Assembly: GCF_964340395.1 (NCBI RefSeq)
Contig: NC_135566.1
Span: 2,181,501 to 2,245,500 of the forward strand
Source: Glandiceps talaboti
Lineage: Eukaryota > Hemichordata > Enteropneusta > Spengelidae
Direction of reading: 5' to 3'
DNA: 64,000 bases
Shown: positions 11,301 through 26,300 of the stretch, in pieces
Position numbering within the stretch: position 1 is the first letter of the stretch
Layout of the letters: each line of letters starts with the position of its first letter
Program-made: the position numbers and the translations under genes
Notes under the pieces: model-generated
The model's input: the letters and a program-made list of their open reading frames with translations, nothing else
Told to the model about the DNA's origin: nothing
Database searches by the model: none

Positions 11301-14300
11301 GTAAACAACACATTTGATATATCATGTACAAGTTGAACAGAATATAGACAACTGATATATTATACCATACACAGAATATACCGACAACTGATATATTATA
11401 CCATACACAGAATATACAGACATCTGATATATCATACCATACACAGAATATACAGACATTTGATATATTATACCATACACAGAATATACAGACATCTGAT
11501 ATATCATACCATACACAAAACAGAATATACAGACATTTGATATATCATACCATACACAAAACAGAATATACAGACATTTGATATATCATACCATACACAG
11601 AATATACAGACATCTGATATATCATACTATACACAAAACAGAATATACAGACATCTGATATATCATACCATACACAAAACAGAATATACAGACATCTGAT
11701 ATATCATACCATACACAAAACAGAATATACAGACATCTGATATATCATACCATACACAGAATATACAGACATCTGATATATCATACCATACACAAAACAG
11801 AATATACCGACAACTGATATATCATACCATACAAATATGACATCTACTAGTGCCCGAATTAGGTCAGGCAATAAGTGTTTTATAACACATCACATTCTAA
11901 GGCACATATTCTTTCTATACTCAAAGCAAATCCTTGATAAGACTTAATTCAGTGCTACATGATTATTGCCCTAGGGAAAACAGAACATAAATAGTGCCCC
12001 CGTATGCAAATAGAGTTCACTAGTCCATACCATGTGATATGATCTAAGCCAATCACTGAAGGCTACATGAACACAATGTGTTGTAACATATATTATATAC
12101 TTGTCCACAATATGATATCTATTATCAGTACAAGCAATTTATCATAACTTTAAAGGTACCCAGTGTTCAGATATATCACATTCTGAAAACCAACGGTACT
12201 TACCTCATTTTCAAGTAATTTCATGACATAATCTATAACAACAATGGCACCAGTTCTACCGCAACCAGCACTGGCAAATGAAACAATTGTTATAGTCATA
12301 AATATGCAGATACAAGAATAACATATCAAATAATGCCTTTAGAATATTGTTCAGTGTCACGAGGCAAGTTAATATTTGAGCTGTAATATTTCTTACATAT
12401 TTGTACACAGTAATATTATGACATTTGGAAGTAAACAACACACTGTGTATTACAATGTATTACAATAGGTGTGTCATCATGGGGTTGATATGTACTTACC
12501 TACAATGTATTACAATGGGTGTCTCATCATGGGGTTGATCTTCGCGGAATGACTTGACCATTGCTACAATAGGTATAGGTGATGATGGTATGCCGTGATC
12601 AGGCCAGGCTGTGTAGTGGTATTGATTTAATGTCCGTGTTTCCTGTACAAGTCAATGAAATGTTAATACTAAAATACAACACTGCTAGATTCAGCAGTGA
12701 TATTGTGTTAACTGTCAAGGTGAATCAAATATGACTCTGGTAATCCAGCCTTTGGTTTACTAAGATAGATAACAATAATCTTTATTTATACTGGATAGTT
12801 CTTAAGTATATAAACACTTGTCTCCCAAGAACTCCGGTGAGGGCCATCCCTCATGGGTTCAGTGTTAATGCAGGAGGAAAGCGGAATACCTAGGGAAAAC
12901 ATTAATCAAACCCTGAATGGGTTCGAACTCCGACCGCAGTGGTAAGAGGCAAGCTAGTGGTTTAACCACTCAGCCACTAACAACCCAAATGATGCAAACT
13001 AAATCTATTGTTCTTCAATGTAGTAGATTACACGAGTGGATGATAGTAGATCTCTGTAAAAAGAATCTGTTGTGCGATTCGTATCATCCTGTGATCAACA
13101 CAGCGTAAACATTGGAAGTCACAAAACAGCACTGCAAGTTCATGGAACTCTAAATAAACTAGTTTTCAGAGAAGCCTCCCTACTGAGACTATAATTAAAC
13201 CAACATCCATTCAATAGCTTATCACTGTTGTATCAACATGTTGCAACAATAGTTTTAGTTTGTAGTTATCTTAGAAAACTGGCTCAACTACCGGGGTTAT
13301 ATCATTAGTAAAAATATACAAAATGACTTCCATCGACATAGCAATTTGAAATACTGATGAAACTAATGTTTATCATTAATTGATATAACACTCTGTTTCC
13401 CTTTGACTTTTAATTGGTAAATATTTCACACTGTAAAATCTACAGAAATCAAGGAATCCAAATTCTATGAATCTATAACCATAAAGTCTTTGTTCATAAA
13501 AGTTCTTATAATCAAAAAAGTAAACATTGATGTTGGTACAAAAGTTTGACACTATGAAATCTGACAACTTAGGAGGTTGAACTCAGGATATCCTAATTTC
13601 ATGGAAACCTGTATTCTGAATTCAACATTTCTCTGCTAGGAAAATGATGTCTACTAAATGTCAGCAAGAACGTAGATATATTTTTACAACTTACAGCTCC
13701 CTTCTTGGCACAGAAAGTACGTACAATCACATTCTGACTTTGCTGCTTCTGAGATTTCTAGTAAAATAACAAATACAGGAAATAAACAATAAAATGGATC
13801 ATAATTTTACTACTGGTTCATCCTAGCAACTACAAAATATAAAGATTTAGGGTGGTCATACTGAATTCTCCATACTAGTATATGACTGACCGTAATATCT
13901 CTAATCTGGTGAAATGATATAAACAATGATGCCCTCTATGGTAGGATTGAAAGAAAACCATAGCAACCCCAGGAGTACATATCTAGGCAAAAATGATAGT
14001 TTATTGCTGAAATTTGGGAGCTATAATAAAAAATTTAATAGTTCATAGTTTCCTTCTGACTTTCATTGTCATTTCTAAGTTATACAGACTGTTAAAGTAT
14101 GGTTATGAACTGAAGTATCGCCAACATGTACTCATACACTTATTTTTTCTTTTCTTTTTTTAAATTTGTAACCAACTGACTGACCCACCCATCTTTTTAG
14201 AAACACAGACTTACATATTGACATAATTTAGATCTTGAAGGAAAACAACAAAATGACAAGGTAGATTTAATCCTTACCACTGTCACTGTGATTTCACCAA

Positions 14301-17300
14301 AAGTTCTTTCTTCATTGGATTCTGACCAATATCTTTCACATTTTGGCTTCAATGGAAAAAGATAACAAATGAACATGAATACTAACATCTTAACCAATAC
14401 ACTTTGATAAGCTGAGAGTTTTTGACTGCAGACAGTCAGTCTTGTTTACTCATGATAGAGGGCGCTGTTGATAAGCTGCAAGCTTTTGACTGCAGTCAGT
14501 CTTGCTCACTCATGATAGATGGCGCTAGCTGTTGATGAGCTGAGAGATTTTGCCTACAAACATTCAGTCTTGTTCACTCATGATAGAGGGCGCTATTGAT
14601 AAGCTGAGAGCTTTCAACTGCAAACATTCAGTCTTGTTCACGCATGATAAAGGTGTGCTATTGATAAGCTGAGAGCTTTTGACTGCAGTCAGTGTTGTTC
14701 ACTCATGATAGAGGGCACTATTGATAAGCTGAGAGCTTTCGACTGCAAACAGTCAGTCTTGTTCACGCATGATAAAGGTGTGCTATTGATAAGCTGAGAG
14801 CTTTTGACTGCAGTCAGTGTTGTTCACTCATGATAGAGGGCACTATTGATAAGCTGAGAGCTTTCGACTGCAAACAGTCAGTCTTGTTCACGCATGATAA
14901 AGGTGTGCTATTGATAAGCTGAGAGCTTTTGACTGCAGTCAGTCTTGTTCACTCATGATAGAGGGTGCTGTTGATAAGCTGAGCGCTTTTAACTGCAAAC
15001 AGTCAGTCTTGTTCACGCATGATAGAGGGCGCTGTTGATAAGCTGAGCGCTTTTTACTCGCAAACAGTCAGTCTTGTTCACTCTATGATAGATCGTACTG
15101 TTTTATGATGACATCACAAAGTGAAATGAACATGTCACCATAAAACAACCTAAAGTTTAAAATCAAAACTTGAATCACGCTGTCTCTTACATGAGTAAAG
15201 AACTTCAACTGCAAAGTGATGCAACAAAAACCCTACACCAGCCCGGCTATGTTTGTATGTTGTGTTCAACTATCTGGAGCTTGTCTTTTTATTTTACTCT
15301 TCGTTATTGAAGCTTTATTTGTGACATGTAAAACCATTTTTATTTCACATGACTTATATTCTTTTCCTAAATTGTTTTTGTTTGTGGATTTTTATTGTTT
15401 ACTTGTCGCTAGTGTTTTGGGTATATGTATGGTCTTTCTGTCCTGTTGTAGTCTAGTGTACATGTTGTCACTAGTGTTTTGGGTATATGTATGGTCTTTC
15501 TGTCCTGTTGTAGTCTATTGTACATGTTGTCACTAGTGTTTCAGGTACATGTATGTATGGTCTTTCTGTCCTGATGTAGGGATACTGTACATGTTACTTT
15601 AATTTTTAGTATTGTGTAATTTGACTTGTCCTTCAGATTTTCAAGAGCTGACTTTTTTGTGGGTTTATCATACTTAACTAACCCTGGAGTTTTTCTCCAA
15701 CACCGTGGTAATATTAAAGCGCTCCTTTATTTGATAAACATAACAATTCCTAGTCAACTATTATGTCTATTGTACATGACTATCATCAAACCTTATGTAA
15801 AATGCTTGCAGTAGAGGCAGTGAACTAAGAATTTTTTTGTAACAATCAGGTCTTAGAAACAAAAAAGTTGCTCTTATAAAAAGGATATAACAACATACCT
15901 TGCCATTTTCTATCAGTTTACAAGCCATAACTATAACATTAATTTTAAAAGACCATAGCATCCTCCAGAAATCTACCACTGTATATGGTAATGGTCCTTG
16001 TGATGCAAGGTATACCTTATTTCTCTGACCCACTCCCTGTGTAGACAACAAAGATAATTGAAGTATAACAATCCTCATCTCAATCATGTTACCATAGTTA
16101 CTGTAAATAGATTAGTCCTATGATGAAAGGCCAATAATACTAATAATTAGTCTTCCCTCAAAAATAAATTCATGATAAATTAAAATTGAGCACTTAAAGT
16201 GGCTATGTGAATGAGGATTGGGTATTTTTTTGGATTTTTAATTTATAAAACAATTTTTATCATGGCTTCCTACTTGAAAAGTCAATGTGAAACAACATTG
16301 TCTAAGTCTGTGTTTGTCATGTAATACATTGCAAAAAGCCAAAAATTGTGTAAAACTGTTTGTTATTGTACGTACAATAACAACCGTTTTACACATTATT
16401 TATGCTTTTGCAATTCATTGAACTACAAACAAGGACTTGGCATATGTTGTGTCACATTGATTTTTCAAATAGGAAACTATGATAAAATTGTTTTATAAAT
16501 TAAAAATCCCAAAAAATGCCCAATCCTCATCCAAAATGCCACTTTAAAAGCCTAGTCTTGCTGCTAGATCACTCTGGTTATTTTGTTAACTGTGAAGGTG
16601 ACCCAGACAAAGGTACTCAGTACATGTAAGAATTCAAAACTTCAAAAACTAGAGGTCTATATTTCAGCCAGAAGCTAAGGGTCAAATGTCTACATTCTGC
16701 CAATAGATAGAATCAAAAATCTTGGAAAAATTTGAAAAAAACTTGGAAACTACGTTCTCGAAAATCTTGTGAAAATCAGTAATAAACTAGGAAACTATTG
16801 TCAAAAAAATGGAGTCAAAAGGTCATACATGCATTCAAAGGGGGGGGGGGGGGGTCAAATATCTACATAATGTTAAAAAAAATCAAGAGTCACAAGTCAA
16901 CATGAGTCAAAAGGGGGGGGGGGGGCCAAAAACCACAGTACATATGTATATATACTCTTACTATGTTAGTACCCCCATAGTGTATTAACCTGTAATATCC
17001 GATACTCACTCGTATAAAATTTGCATTGATATAGTCTGACCCTTCTGTATTTGGAATTTCAGGAAGTATGACTCGGGTTTCATCAACTGAAAGACATAAA
17101 TATAATAAAGTTACATTTACTAAACACAGTTAGACGACATGAAATGACAAATTTCTCTCCCATACTTCCTGTTTGTAACTTGCAATGCTGGTACAACTAA
17201 ATTAACAATTTATGTATGTTTCTTATAACACACCTATCAAAAGGAAGCATAGTTTAGAATTGGTAGGGGTGGGGGTGGGGTGTCAGTATTGGTAGGCATA

Positions 17301-20300
17301 TATAGGGGTACATGTGTTTGTATGTTTGAGCATTGTGTAAAAGAGTATACATGTACCTACATGTGTATGGGTGTACATGTATGTATGTCAGTGTGTGTGC
17401 ACAAATATATTAACTTTAAAATATGTATATGCATTTCAATATGATAATTCTGGCAATGTAGCTGCTGGGCTCTCCTAGTATAATAACATTGATCTGAAAT
17501 AAATAAATTGTTTTCTGAGTTTGTGAAATAAACCCACTTTACTGCTACAACAATGTTCACAAAATGTGTCACTAAGGTTAAGACTCAGTAAATAACATAT
17601 ATATGTGCAGGTATGCAGGGTCAGCTCACCTGAACTTTACATTTATTTTCTATGTTTAGTCTCTCAAGGCTAGGGGCCACTGTGTAACAATGTATTTATC
17701 TAACAGTTGCTTCCTTGTTGGCTATTTACTATAGCTTGTCACTTGTACAATTCAGCTTTTACAATTAACCCTAGAGAAACTTGGCTATCTGACTTGATAG
17801 TATGTTGGAGCCAGATAGCTGAGTCTTTCAGCTAGTAATCCTGAGAGTGCTATGAGTTATTTATATGACCATAATCGACACCTAAGGCCTGGGAAAGGCT
17901 CTGTAAATGTAACAAATCCTCAATGGGGATGTTATTTTGTTGATTCAGTGACAGTGATAGAGAAGAAATGGACTACAACAAGTTGGTAGTTGTGATGTCT
18001 TGTGAAAAGTTGCCTGTGGACCAAGGACATACCCTCATTGCCATGACAACTGTATACCAGTACACTAGCTTATCATTCAAACTCAAATTCATATTCACAG
18101 AATTACAAGACATAAAAGTTGATGTTGTTAGTTTTTTCCATCATTTTTTGACATTGTGATACGGTAATTATCGTTCAATCACTAAAGACACACTTTGTTA
18201 GCATTTAGAAAACAACACAAAGTATGAAAAATTCCACTCAAACATGAAGAAAACTTTCCACTGGCCTTGGACTTTGTGACATATGCATGGTCTTCTAGTT
18301 TATTTCCTTATCAAGTTATCATGTACAAGATAGTGAGATGGTCTGAACTTCCTCAGGAAATGGTATTAGACTCAGTGTAATACAAGAAAGTCACAATTCT
18401 AAACTTTGTATCAGTTTAAGGTCACTGCAAATAGTGAATAGCTGTATTTATAACATGGCTACACCTTCTGTGGGTATTGTAAAAGTAAAGAACAAATTAA
18501 AAAAAAACATTTGGCAAAATTTGATCAATCGTGATTCAAATGTTAAAAGTGTAATTATGGTACAGTGACTCCTACCATGAATGCCAAATTGTCATTATAA
18601 AAAAGTCTTAAAAGGTCAATATTTTTACAATGCTTCATATTTCATTAGTTTATAGTAAACTATATGCTGACACAAATACCATTGTATAGTAGTATAGGGA
18701 TCATGATGATTACAACCCATCATTAGCATAGGTCAAAGGTCAACCCATTCTCCTGACAATGTTTAATTTATATGCATACTCTGTCCTTGATGCATATCAG
18801 GATACATAAAACACTGTGTTGCTACAAACAAATGCAAAATTACAGTACCTGTAACTCGTACAATATTTTGCAGTACAGTTGTCATTTCTGTCTTAGATTG
18901 TTGTGCTCACTTCAAGACAGGTGTGATCACCTTGTTGTCAAACCCTGTCAACATTCTACAAGTTTACAATTCTTGGAACCTGTAATAGCATTTTACCTCA
19001 TAGTTGAGGGTCAATATAGAACAAGAAGGTTGACTTATTTTCAGTACCTGTAATAGCATTTTACCTCATAGTTGAGGGTCAAAATAGGACAAGAAGGTTG
19101 ACTTATTCTCAGCACCTGCAATAGCATTTTACCTCATAGTTGAGGGTCAAAATAGGACAAGAAGGTTGACTTATTTTCAGTACCTGTAATAGCATTTTAC
19201 CTCATGCTGGAGGGTCAATATAGAAAAAGAGGGTCGACTTATTTGGTTTGGTTAATTTGTTATTCAATTTTGTCACCAGGAAGTTGTTCTTTTAATAATA
19301 ATAAAGCTAGTATTTCAATGGTTAGGTTTTTTAGTGATTCTGTTTCATTGTTTATTTCTGCACCAATCAGATCGTGTCGTGTGTTGAGTTTTGCTTTTAC
19401 TAGTGTCTCTCTTAAGTTTTTGATTTGTTTGTATGCAACAATGAGTTTATTTGATGGAGGAGATCTTCAGATTCAAAGTCAACAGATAGTACATGTAAAA
19501 GAGAGATCTTGAAATTCAATGAAGGACAGTATTAGACTAGACTACCTTCAGATTTTAAGTTATTAATGTTTATATACAGACTTCAACCAATGTCAATAAA
19601 TGACACATTGTAAGTAAAGAAGCAATCCAGTTAATCAGAAAGATGGAACTGTTTCCAATCAAGGTTTGATATATTTTTCAAATATTTAAAAAAAAAATAT
19701 AAAAAGTTACTACTACATATGCAAACTTTGGTTTAATTACACTGTCATGTCTATTACTGATATATTATTCTTAAAATAAAACCACGATAGTGACACCATA
19801 ATAGTGATACCCTGATAGTGATACCATACACTAGCCAAGGCAGGAACCTTGAATATCTGCGCCTGACGTATTGGTTTCAGATGTTCTGGTAAACAATATT
19901 ATCAAGTCCGCCAGATAGCCAAGTCTCTATTTATTTTGTATACAAGGTTACCAATATTGCCATTTATAATTTGCACTCATACCATAATCTTTTCTGCTTT
20001 ATGTTAGTGCAGAGACTTGTCTTGGTGTAATTATCATCTTAAGAAGCTCTCTGCACCAAGCTTCATGAGGCAGTAACACAAAGACAAGTCTCTGGGCCAA
20101 GTGTTTGTCTGCAAGATATCATACTGATATAATTAACCAGATAACCTGTGTATTTGTACAACATTGGCCATATCATTTCACAAGGCTGTGTCACATCAAA
20201 ATTAAGAGTTCATGTTCTACTCAAATGGAAACACTATATAAGTATATTCCATAGACGCAGCCTACAGTCTCACTCTCAGTTGAATTTAAGTACTTTGGAA

Positions 20301-23300
20301 TTCTGTCTAGAATTTTGTACAAAATTCTATCTACTTTTTGTACAAAATTCCAGGTTTTTTAAACAAAATTTTGTCTAGTTTTTGTACAAAATTCTGTCTA
20401 GTTTTTGTACAAAATTCCAGGTTTTTTAAACAAAATTTTGTCTAGTTTTTGTACAAAATTCTGTCTAGTTTTTGTACAAAATTCTGTCTAGTTTTTGTAC
20501 AAAATTCTGTCTAGTTTTTGAACAAAATTCTATCTAGTTTTTGTACAAAATTCTGTCTAGTTTTTGTACAAAATTCTGTCTAGTTTTTGGACAAAATTCT
20601 GTCTAGTTTTTGGACAAAATTCTGTCTAGTTTTTGTACAAAATTCTGGGGTTTTTTGAACAAAATTCTGTCTAGTTTTTGTACAAAAAATTGTATGGAGT
20701 CAGATTTTGCCATAAAATTACCAAATAATTACCTGCAAATCAGTCATGTCACTTAGAATGTGAAATCACCCACTAAGAGAATATCTAAATAAGCATTATA
20801 ACTATAAATTAGTTTGGGAACACACAGTTTAATAGGCCAATTGATATTCTTGTTTCAAATTACAGTGTATTTATATCAACAGTTCCATTAGGCTACATCT
20901 GATTAGCCATATGACAAGGTACACATGTATATGTACAGTATTTCCTCAATATTGGCTATAATCTAACAGTGACAACGTATATACATGTACATTGTATATA
21001 ATGTGAAATTGATAACATACCAATATAGCGAGGTCATCACTAGGTACACACATATGTACGTCAACAATAACAAAGTCCAGAGGCCGATAGGAAAATAACT
21101 GTTATTATGATAAATTCATGACTTTGAAAAAAAATATTTGCTACAAAATTGTTCAAGTTTAAACACACATACTTATGATAAGATCAATATAGGTATACAA
21201 CAACACTTGATAGTAATGTTGGCATAGAAATAGAATGGAGGTGGTTAAAACAAAACTATGTCGTCTAGGGAGACAATCTCAGGCCGAGTTAAACATATTT
21301 AAACTGGGGTTCCCCTACTTCTTCATATACAGGCACTATAACAATAAAACTCAACACACTTGAATATCTGTTTACACACTGGTAATTCCATGTATTATAT
21401 AATTTTATATTAAATAACAGACAAACTGTCCATACTAATCCTTCAAATACACAATACTTTTTATGACAATGTACTTTGCAATGTGTCAAAGAGTAAATTT
21501 TGGGCTTTGGGATGTGAATATTGTAACTTGTGATAGATTTTTTTTCAAAGATTACAGTATTTCGACATTTTTTCATAAAAAATGTAAAGATCTTTACTTT
21601 CAGGTGTCATATAAAATGTTGTAGTCATAGTTCATGAAACTGAAGTAAAAAAAAGGAAGTAAAAGTCGTTCACTTAAATTCATGTCACTCATGTCATTCA
21701 ACAATGATGTCAAAGTTGCTCTGTATGAAAATAGGGTAAGTGGCAGGGGAGGGTGTAATGTCAAAGTTGCTACACACATCCGGGTATGTTATGCATGAGA
21801 TCTTGCTGTTCACAAGATCATGAGACTTTTAAATATCGTCAAAATTGACCGTTACATTATAATTTTTGTGCACCATCGTGTGCTTGAACCTGTAGTGCAA
21901 GAAGTCTACAATCTGTAGTTCGGAAAACAAGGTAAAATCAATTTTGGCGTCAAAATGTGCAGGGTCAAAACTTTTTACAATATAGAAGTAAAGATTGTAA
22001 CCTTATTTATACTTTGACTTTTTATACAGTAGGGTTTCTATTCCAAAATTATGGTTATTTAAAAAACTGTGAAGAACTGACCCTGTTTCTGTTTCATGCT
22101 GAGGCACTTCCTACCAAAACAAGAAATATTTCTGCACTGATATGTTCCCAAGATATCATATTTATAGACTGTAGATAAGTACATTATATAGTATGGGTAA
22201 TTCTAATCGTAACTTGACACAAAATATATCACATAGAGTTATTTTGGAATTTGAGAATGTTAGAAGTACACAGAAGAGATTTAGTGGTCAGACTACCCCC
22301 ACAGACTTAGTCTGGATGCCAATGTGGTATCGAGATCTTAAGGTTCGATGAAGTACAGTACTAGACTACCAAAGACTTGGCTAGCTGGCTCATTAGACTA
22401 CAATGCTATGCTATGGTAGTATCATTGTCAAGCCAGACAGCTACATGTATTCTCTAGGCTATGGTCACATAGACTAACAGACACATCGATAGATGGATTA
22501 ATTGTCAAACATACAGACATATGGACAGACAGATATACAGACAGAAGGGGCTGACAGATAGCAAGAGACTTTTATATTCCTGTAGACTACCATGGGTGGT
22601 TAAAAGGCTGACCAACACAAGTTAATTGTGAGGGTGGGGTGGGAAGGGGGGTGGGGGTTGGGGGTTGGAGGTGTTTGCAAGATACTACACTGACAATGGA
22701 GGGTTCAAGTTGCTAAGATAGATAACAAACTAAAACTATTGTTGTTCTATGTGGTAGATTTCACAAGTTGGTGATAACAGTGCTTTTCTTGTGTGGATAT
22801 AATCACACCATTATCAAGATACTGTAAACACTGGAAATCCTAAAAATGTACACTACAAGATCAGGGAAGTCATTAGAAACGTCACCTTACTGTGAGTTTA
22901 AAGCTAACATACAAGATCAGGGAAGTCATCAGAAATGTCACCCTACTGCGAGTTTAAAGCTAACATACAAGATCAGGGAAGTCATCAGAAATGTCACCCT
23001 ACTGTGAGTTTAAAGCTAACATACAAGATCAGGGAAGTCATCAGAAATGTCACCCTACTGTGAGTTTAAAGCTAACATACAAGATCAGGGAAGTCATCAG
23101 AAATGTCACCCTACTGTGAGTTTTAAGCTAACATACAAGATCAGGGAAGTCATCAGAAATGTCACCCAACTGTGAGTCAAGTCGATAGCTTACATCAAGA
23201 TGTTTAATGGGTACCACAATAGTTTTAGCTTGTATCTATCTCAGAAAGTCAAAATCTCAAATGCTGCTGTCCTATATTAACAGTATATTTCAATAATTCT

Positions 23301-26300
23301 ATACTCACATGGTATGATATCTTTGTATCTATTTTTCTTCATATTAATGTCTGTCTCACCAGCTCGGCTAGGCTTTTGTCGTCTATATTTCAAAGAGTTT
23401 TGCTTGAGAAGCTGTAGGATGAAGACATAAAATATAATTAAATGTAGTGAAAAATTGACACAAATAACACCAATGGTATTGTAGCACAACATATACTTTA
23501 CACTAATTTATTTCTGAACAATGACCAAAGCGTGCAGTCTTTGACCAAAAATAATATTTCCACACTTAAATGACAAAAATCAAATTTGATCACATCATCT
23601 TGCATTGATTAACTTAACATCATTTAACAGCTTATATATAACATATCACAACAATAGTTTCAGTTTGTGTCTATCTTAGAAGACCGAAACCTTGTTTGTC
23701 ACTGTTGTATTTAGCAAACCTATTTGGTCATTGTTGATCTCAGAAAAGATAAAACAGTAAACAAATTATCAATGCACAAATAATCAGCATACTTCTTATT
23801 ATTAACATTTATCATTTGCATATTTATTTTTGTCTGTGATAATCCTGTTAAGCGGATATTTGCAAAGTCTGTTGTACCCTAGATAAATAAAATAAACAAA
23901 ATATCTCTTAGTCTGGATGCCAACGTGGTATCCAATCATCTCTAACCTCATCTGGTCAAACTGACTCAATCATGAACCAAAAGAGATCTTAAGATTCGAT
24001 GAAGGATATACTAGTAACTAGACTAAATATGTCTTTACTCACTGCAAGAATTTTTCGGAGACAACAATGATATAATGGTGAATGAAGTCCTTATCATATA
24101 ATTAAGCAACACATGAGACATATTGTATCAATTTGTGTTTTTCATTTTGTATTTGATAAAATTCAGTTCTCTGCCATAAATGTTAAAAGTTATTACAATT
24201 ACTTTGTTTGGCTTTTAAATGTTTTCAGATCATCATTTTTACATATCATCATTTTTTATTTTAAATTATAAATATTTCACAAAAGTCAGACCATAAATGG
24301 TAATTGTTATTGCAAAAATTACTTTTTGTCAAAAAAATGTGTGTATGAAACATTTTTAAACTAACAATTCATACTGTAGTAACTGTTCCATTTTCTATTT
24401 TGATTGCATGACATAACATAAATTTCAGTTCTCTGCATGTAGAAAAGACTGTCATTCCACTGTTTACATACTGGAATTGCTGTCATGCATTTTCCGTCAT
24501 TTGGGTTGTCATTCGTTTTAGGGTCACCCAATAAATGATATTTTATCATTGCAGTAATTCCATAGTTGTATGAATTTGAAATGTTTTAAATTTCAACCTC
24601 CTACACAAAGTTTGTTTTGTCTGCATATGCCACGTAACATAGACAGTTACAAGTTAATAGTCAACAGAAACAGAAACTAGAAAAGTGAATAAATCACGTA
24701 ACATTCTGTCATACAGAAATAACTATAAATCATATCATAATGGATACATGAACCATAACACTATAAATACTTCCAAAGTAACATCTGTGAGTTTGGGTAG
24801 AACAGGTTGAAATGAAAGAATACCTGCTACCACTGACCAGCATGTAGCTTTTACTAAGGGTTGTACATGTTACTCAAAATACTCAATTTTTAGACAAATT
24901 AGTTACTTTGCTGATACCTATATTTCATGCAAGACATCTGGTGTTATCAACTGAAGATTAACTGTTGTTTGTTTTAATCTCAGACTTAGCCTGACAGCAG
25001 AGAGCTGGTCTGGTTGTACCTCCTAGCCCTCGTATTCTCAGTTTTGAGGATGTAATCATTACAAGCAGAGAATATGAGGGCTAGGAGGTACGACCAGCTA
25101 ATGATGTATCAGTCTAAAATTGGCTATCTCTGACTGAGCACAATGAATGATTTAGGGAGAACCCACAACAAACTTTTCTGTCCAGTCTCTGTGGTAACAT
25201 AATTTGCTCATTATTCTCTGAAAAGTAAATCTTGCTAGAAATAGAAAGGATTATTAAGGAGATAACGCCTATATTTTGACAAAAGAATAAACTACACAGA
25301 GTTAATTCCATTTACACTCAGCTCACTCAACATAATTCAATTTAGACATATTCCTTGAAATGTATGCATTCCACTTGTTTGACTAGGTGACTGAAAGAGA
25401 CACATGACTTTAAAAGAGCAGTTAATCATCAAAATGTTAATTATTAGGGGAATGGCAAGACAAAAATCCCCCACAAGACTGAATTTTAGCTAGATCAGCC
25501 AAAGCCAAGACTAAACAATGCTGAGGTGATGAACACAATGATCAAGTACAGGGACCTAAAATAGACCTACCAAGTCTAGTCCAAAGATCACTGATTATTT
25601 GTTTTAGACTTGTAAATTACTGTGATTAATCTCTGTATGGTCAAATAGTGATCTTTATCATTGCCTAAATTATTGAAGTTCAAATATCAAATGCATGGAA
25701 TATTATCAGTAGGTGTGCTATTTTCAGGGACATTACATTCCTCAGAGAAAACTACCATTCCTGGCTATTCAAGAATACAACACAGTACATGTAATACCAA
25801 CATCACATCTATTGTGTTATCAAATAGGTGCAGGCAAATGTACCAGGAAATAAATATGAACAAATTTAAAACTCTGCCCCCTACAGACTTGGATCTTTGA
25901 TTTTATTTACTATAGAAAAATAGCACTATGCACTATAATTCATGTCCACAGTATTAAAAGTTTAATATGATTATGTGCAAAGTAATAAATGAAAAATAAT
26001 GCTTGATATTCAGAATGTAAATAACAAAAGACTGCACTGTTATGTAAATATGAACTTGTTTTGAATTCTTGAATGTGACAGAACCAACTGGTCTGGGAGT
26101 GCCTTGTTTAAACTACTGGAGTACAAACAAGTAGGTTTGTTAAGATCAGAAGTTGATACAATGTATCTGTCTTTGTTGCAATTGACATTATTATGCAATC
26201 ACTAGTTTGCTAGGTCATTAATTATTCATTTCTAGGCCTTGATTGATGATGCAGAGTAGAATAATTCCATTAAATCCATCCAAATGACATAAATACATGA

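Noticed and set aside
15216-15536. 106-codon hydrophobic frame that looks membrane-like
   Set aside because: It covers the 60-bp tandem repeat and T-rich intron DNA; no homology recognised.
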